A DNA stretch of 8,916 nt from Gemmatimonadota bacterium (GTDB lineage Bacteria; Gemmatimonadota; Gemmatimonadetes; JACCXV01): NCBI GenBank assembly GCA_013696835.1, contig JACCXV010000076.1:1-8916 (forward strand), given 5' to 3'. Both the position numbers and the translations under genes were made by a program. Shown piece after piece: positions 6,742-8,916 of the stretch (positions within the stretch are counted from its first letter, which is position 1; every line of letters begins with the position of its first letter). The notes beneath the pieces were generated by a model. The model was not told where the DNA came from. It did no database searches and was given only the letters and a program-made list of their open reading frames with translations.

Positions 6742-6969
6742 TCATCGCTCACCGAACTGGGCGATCGGATCCTCTACGGGAGAGCGGGCGCGCTCCGTCA
6801 CGGGGCGGGAGGCGAGCAGCGGGAGCTCGAGCTGCCCGGCGCGGACGCGATCGAGCAATTCACGGACCGCATAGCGAACGAGCCACGCATGGGAACGGTC
6901 GGAGCTGCGCGCGAGCTCCTGCAGGGCCGCAAATTCCAATTCGCCGAACGATATCGTCATGCGGTGCAT
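6742..6969 (-). CDS. small ribbon-helix-helix (CopG/ParD-like) protein
   Basis: A 75-residue protein whose first 45 residues fit a ribbon-helix-helix DNA-binding fold: a short strand MTISFGELEF (4-13), helix AALQELARSSDRS, then helix HAWLVRYAVRELLDRVRAG with the family-like pattern S-x-x-W-L-V-R-x-A-V-R-E-L-L. Such proteins bind DNA as dimers through the N-terminal strand, as repressors or antitoxins. The last 25 residues are polar and probably disordered. No toxin-like gene is adjacent: recA lies 146 bases downstream and the ndh stop 153 bases upstream. It is therefore an orphan, and its target is unknown. Starts at 6969 or at the Met three codons later (6960) are both possible; the promoter position favours 6969 on a leaderless mRNA. 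A role in regulating recA or itself is only a possibility suggested by position. Confidence 0.8.
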   Translation of the reverse strand: MHRMTISFGELEFAALQELARSSDRSHAWLVRYAVRELLDRVRAGQLELPLLASRPVTERARSPVEDPIAQFGER

Positions 6970-6976
6970 GGCGGTG

Positions 6977-7006
6977 ACTCTAGCACCACATGCTGTGCGC
7001 AGTCAA
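6977..7006 (-). promoter_or_regulatory. sigma-70-type promoter of the RHH gene, leaderless
   Basis: On the minus strand TTGACT (7006-7001), 18 bases of spacer, then TAGAGT (6982-6977) give a clear -35/-10 pair (5/6 and 4/6 matches to TTGACA and TATAAT). Only seven bases separate the -10 box from the ATG at 6969, so transcription should begin at or next to the start codon. No Shine-Dalgarno sequence is present there, which agrees with a leaderless mRNA. Confidence 0.6.
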
Positions 7007-7071
7007 GCGTATCTTCGGTTTGTGATCGGATCGGGGGCTTTCGCGTACAAGCCCATGCCCAATGCCCTCAC

Positions 7072-7101
7072 CGCCAAAGAATGGCGCCGGAGCCGGCTCC
7101 G
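7072..7101 (-). terminator. inverted repeats downstream of ndh, possible weak terminator
   Basis: Just past the ndh stop (7123-7125), the minus strand carries a perfect 14-bp palindrome CGGAGCCGGCTCCG (7088-7101), followed by a small stem CGCCA-TTCTT-TGGCG (7072-7086). There is no proper T-run after either, so intrinsic termination is doubtful. The position, after the last gene of folE-ndh and before a separate promoter, is where a terminator would be expected. Confidence 0.3.
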
Positions 7102-7122
7102 CGATCCTGCGCCCCGGCTCTG

Positions 7123-8376
7123 TCACCACTCCTTTCGGCTGATGATCCGCGCACCGCGCTGATAGGTTAGATAGGACCAGGCCCACTGGATCAGCACCAG
7201 GAGCCGGTTGCGGAAGCCGATCAGGAAGAAGATGTGCACCCCGAGCCACGCAGCCCACGCAGGGAAGCCCCACAGGCGCACGGGGCCGAACCGGGCCACC
7301 GCGGCCGAGCGGCCGATCGTGGCCAGGCTCCCCTTGTCGCGGTAGCGAAAGGCGCGCGTGCGCGTCCCGGCGAGCAGCCGGCGAATGTTGCTGGCCGCGC
7401 AACGAGCCTGCTGCATCGCCACCGGCGCCACGCCGGGAAGCGGCTCTCCATCCTCGCCGGGGAAGAGGGCGATGTCGCCGAGCACGAACACCTCCGGTCG
7501 TCCGGGGAGCGAGAGGTCGGGCGCCACCGCCACCCGTCCATGGCGGTCGAGATCGCCGCCGAGCCCTCGCGTGAGCGGCGAGGCGACGTTTCCCGCCGCC
7601 CAGAACACGTTAGCGGCCGCGATCCGCTCCGCCCCGATCCACACACCTCCTTCCTCCACCTCCGTCACGACGGCGCCCGTGCGGACCTCCACGCCCAGCC
7701 GGCGCAGCGACTCGGCGGCCTTGCGCGAGAGCGCTTCGCCATAGCCTGGCAGGATCCGGTCTCCCCCCTCCAGCAGCACCACGCGGGTGTCGCAAGAGTC
7801 GAAGTTGCGGAAGTCGCGGCGGATCGTGTGACGCGCGATCTCGATCATGGATCCCGCGAGCTCGACGCCGGTGGGGCCGCCGCCGACCACGACGCTCGTG
7901 GTGAGGGCAGCCTGCCGCAGCGGGTCGGGCTCCACCTCGGCGCGCTCGTACGCGAGCAGGAACCGGCGCCGGATCTCGCGCGCGTCCTCCAGGCTCTTGA
8001 GGCCCGGTGCGAGCGGCTCCCAGTCGTCGTGGCCGAAGTACGCATGCCGGTTTCCGGTCGCGAGCACCAGGTAGTCGTAGCCGAACGACGTCCCGGTGGA
8101 GGTCCGCACGGCGCGCGCGTCGAGGTCCACGGCCTCGACCTCCCCCAGCACGACCCGGACGTTGGCCTGCCTGCGCAGGATCGATCGGATCGGCTGGGCG
8201 ATCTCGCTGGGGGCGAGCGAGGCCGTCGCGACCTGGTAGAGGAGCGGCTGGAAGAGGTGGTAGTTGTTGCGGTCGATGAGGGTGATCGCCACCGCCGTGC
8301 GGCACAACGCGCGGGCGGCGAAGAGACCCCCGAATCCGCCGCCCACGATCACGACGCGCGCCGGCGCGTCGGCCAC
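7123..8376 (-). CDS. ndh: type II NADH:quinone oxidoreductase (NDH-2)
   Basis: Single-subunit, non-proton-pumping flavoenzyme that passes electrons from NADH to membrane quinones; 417 residues, a normal NDH-2 length. The FAD-binding Rossmann motif is at the N-terminus (VVIVGGGFGGLFAARAL, 8-24), followed by DRNNYHLFQPLLYQVATA (35-52), highly typical of NDH-2. The second nucleotide-binding motif for NADH is VVVGGGPTGVELAG (162-175). VFVLGDIA (296-303) is the second FAD-contact motif, and APVAMQQARCAASNI (317-331) is the quinone-site helix region. The C-terminus (about 368-412) has hydrophobic and amphipathic helices, including WLGVHIFFLIGFRNRLLVLI, suited to peripheral attachment to the cytoplasmic membrane face. 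The start is GTG at 8376, one base after the folE stop. A GAGG sequence in the end of folE, six bases before the GTG, supports translational coupling. Ferredoxin-type or sulfide:quinone relatives are less likely given the YQVATA and C-terminal features. Confidence 0.95.
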   Translation of the reverse strand: MADAPARVVIVGGGFGGLFAARALCRTAVAITLIDRNNYHLFQPLLYQVATASLAPSEIAQPIRSILRRQANVRVVLGEVEAVDLDARAVRTSTGTSFGYDYLVLATGNRHAYFGHDDWEPLAPGLKSLEDAREIRRRFLLAYERAEVEPDPLRQAALTTSVVVGGGPTGVELAGSMIEIARHTIRRDFRNFDSCDTRVVLLEGGDRILPGYGEALSRKAAESLRRLGVEVRTGAVVTEVEEGGVWIGAERIAAANVFWAAGNVASPLTRGLGGDLDRHGRVAVAPDLSLPGRPEVFVLGDIALFPGEDGEPLPGVAPVAMQQARCAASNIRRLLAGTRTRAFRYRDKGSLATIGRSAAVARFGPVRLWGFPAWAAWLGVHIFFLIGFRNRLLVLIQWAWSYLTYQRGARIISRKEW

Positions 8377-8377
8377 C

Positions 8378-8916
8378 TCAGGCCTCGTCGCGGCGGATCA
8401 GATTGAGGAACTCCGTGCGCGTGGCGACGTCCTTGCGGAAGCTCCCCAGCATGGCCGACGTGAGCGCGACGGAGTGCTGCTTCTCGACGCCACGCATGGT
8501 CATGCAGAGGTGGCGCGCCTCGACCACGACTCCGACGCCCTTTGGTGCGAGGGCGCGCATGAGCGTCTCGGCGATCTGCGTCGTGAGCCGCTCCTGGACC
8601 TGCAGACGGCGGGCGAAGACGTCCACGAGACGGGCGATCTTCGAAAGGCCGAGGATCTTGTCGTTGGGGAGGTAGGCCACGTGGCACTTGCCGAAGAACG
8701 GCAGCAGGTGGTGCTCGCAGAGGCTGTACAGCTCGATGTCCTTCACGATCACCATCGAGTCGTACTGCTCGGTGAAGAACGCCTGGTTCAGGATCGCGTC
8801 CACGTCCTGCGCGTATCCCCGTGTGAGCTCGCGCAACGCGCGGACGACCCGGCCCGGGGTCTTGCGCAGCCCCTCGCGGGCGGGATCCTCGCCCATGCCC
8901 GCGAGCAGCGCCGCCA
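8378..8916 (-). CDS. folE: GTP cyclohydrolase I (5' end cut by window)
   Basis: Converts GTP to 7,8-dihydroneopterin triphosphate, the first step of tetrahydrofolate and pterin synthesis; a decameric cytoplasmic enzyme. An ATG at 8896 would give 172 residues, but the frame continues upstream as ALLAG, matching the usual FolE N-terminus before GEDPAREGLRKTPGRV. The true start therefore lies outside the window, and perhaps 15-40 residues are missing. Zinc ligands of the type IA enzyme are visible: C60 and H63 in LCEHHLLPFFG, and C131 in HLCMTMRGV (numbered from that ATG). Active-site stretches LGLSKIARLVDVFARRLQVQERLT (in 83-105) and EKQHS (138-142) are also typical, and TRTEFLNLI near the C-terminus is standard. 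The gene ends one base before ndh. It has no known functional link with ndh, so the coupling probably only reflects operon compaction. Confidence 0.97.
   Translation of the reverse strand, partial: AALLAGMGEDPAREGLRKTPGRVVRALRELTRGYAQDVDAILNQAFFTEQYDSMVIVKDIELYSLCEHHLLPFFGKCHVAYLPNDKILGLSKIARLVDVFARRLQVQERLTTQIAETLMRALAPKGVGVVVEARHLCMTMRGVEKQHSVALTSAMLGSFRKDVATRTEFLNLIRRDEA

Noticed and set aside
5802..6752. 316-residue minus-strand open frame across recA and its upstream region
   Set aside because: It is a frame-shifted shadow of the recA N-extein and intein start, with Arg/Gly-rich low-complexity sequence; the recA frame holds every conserved motif.
6742..6969. toxin-antitoxin module with the RHH protein as antitoxin
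   Set aside because: No small toxin-like gene lies next to it on either strand; the neighbours are recA and ndh.
6970..7122. possible tRNA or small RNA in the ndh-RHH gap
   Set aside because: No tRNA cloverleaf arms or T-loop sequence are visible; the gap is accounted for by a promoter and some inverted repeats.
7234..8406. 390-residue plus-strand open frame opposite ndh
   Set aside because: It is antisense to an NDH-2 gene with complete motifs and has no recognisable domain.

Overview
The window comes from a high-GC bacterium (hand counts of single lines give roughly 63-72% GC in coding DNA). It is ordinary chromosomal housekeeping DNA, densely packed and mostly read from the minus strand. 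The phylum cannot be fixed by eye. The RecA and AlaS sequences and the overall style would fit Gemmatimonadota or another high-GC lineage, but this is a guess. No gap without a gene is longer than about 155 bases.

The layout follows from the high-coordinate end, in the direction of minus-strand transcription. (1) folE (GTP cyclohydrolase I, 5' end cut by the window) is followed one base later by ndh (type II NADH:quinone dehydrogenase), and the two are probably translationally coupled. (2) A small orphan ribbon-helix-helix protein follows, with a recognisable promoter placed so close to its ATG that the mRNA would be leaderless. (3) recA has a strong Shine-Dalgarno site and an 18-bp direct repeat upstream. 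Its reading frame is interrupted by a 362-residue in-frame intein carrying a LAGLIDADG homing endonuclease, placed inside the L2 DNA-binding loop. The mature RecA ends in an unusually long, repeat-containing basic tail. (4) recX follows after 40 bases, probably from a TTG start behind a small hairpin. (5) An EamA/DMT-family transporter lies on the plus strand, convergent with recX and divergent from alaS. (6) alaS (alanyl-tRNA synthetase) runs off the low-coordinate edge lacking only its last few codons.

The order recA-recX-alaS is a widely conserved bacterial arrangement. Here it is kept, with the transporter gene inserted in opposite orientation between recX and alaS. RecX is the known modulator of RecA filaments, so the two form a functional pair. 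The transporter, ndh and folE have no evident functional link with them.

The strongest special feature is the RecA intein, which sits at the same site as the Mycobacterium leprae-type RecA intein and keeps all the residues expected for splicing and for endonuclease activity. Other points worth a look are the RecA C-terminal tail, the putative leaderless promoters of alaS and the small regulator, the recA upstream repeat, the recA/recX hairpin, and a proline-rich insertion in AlaS. I see no CRISPR array, tRNA, rRNA, insertion sequence, or convincing undescribed multi-gene system.
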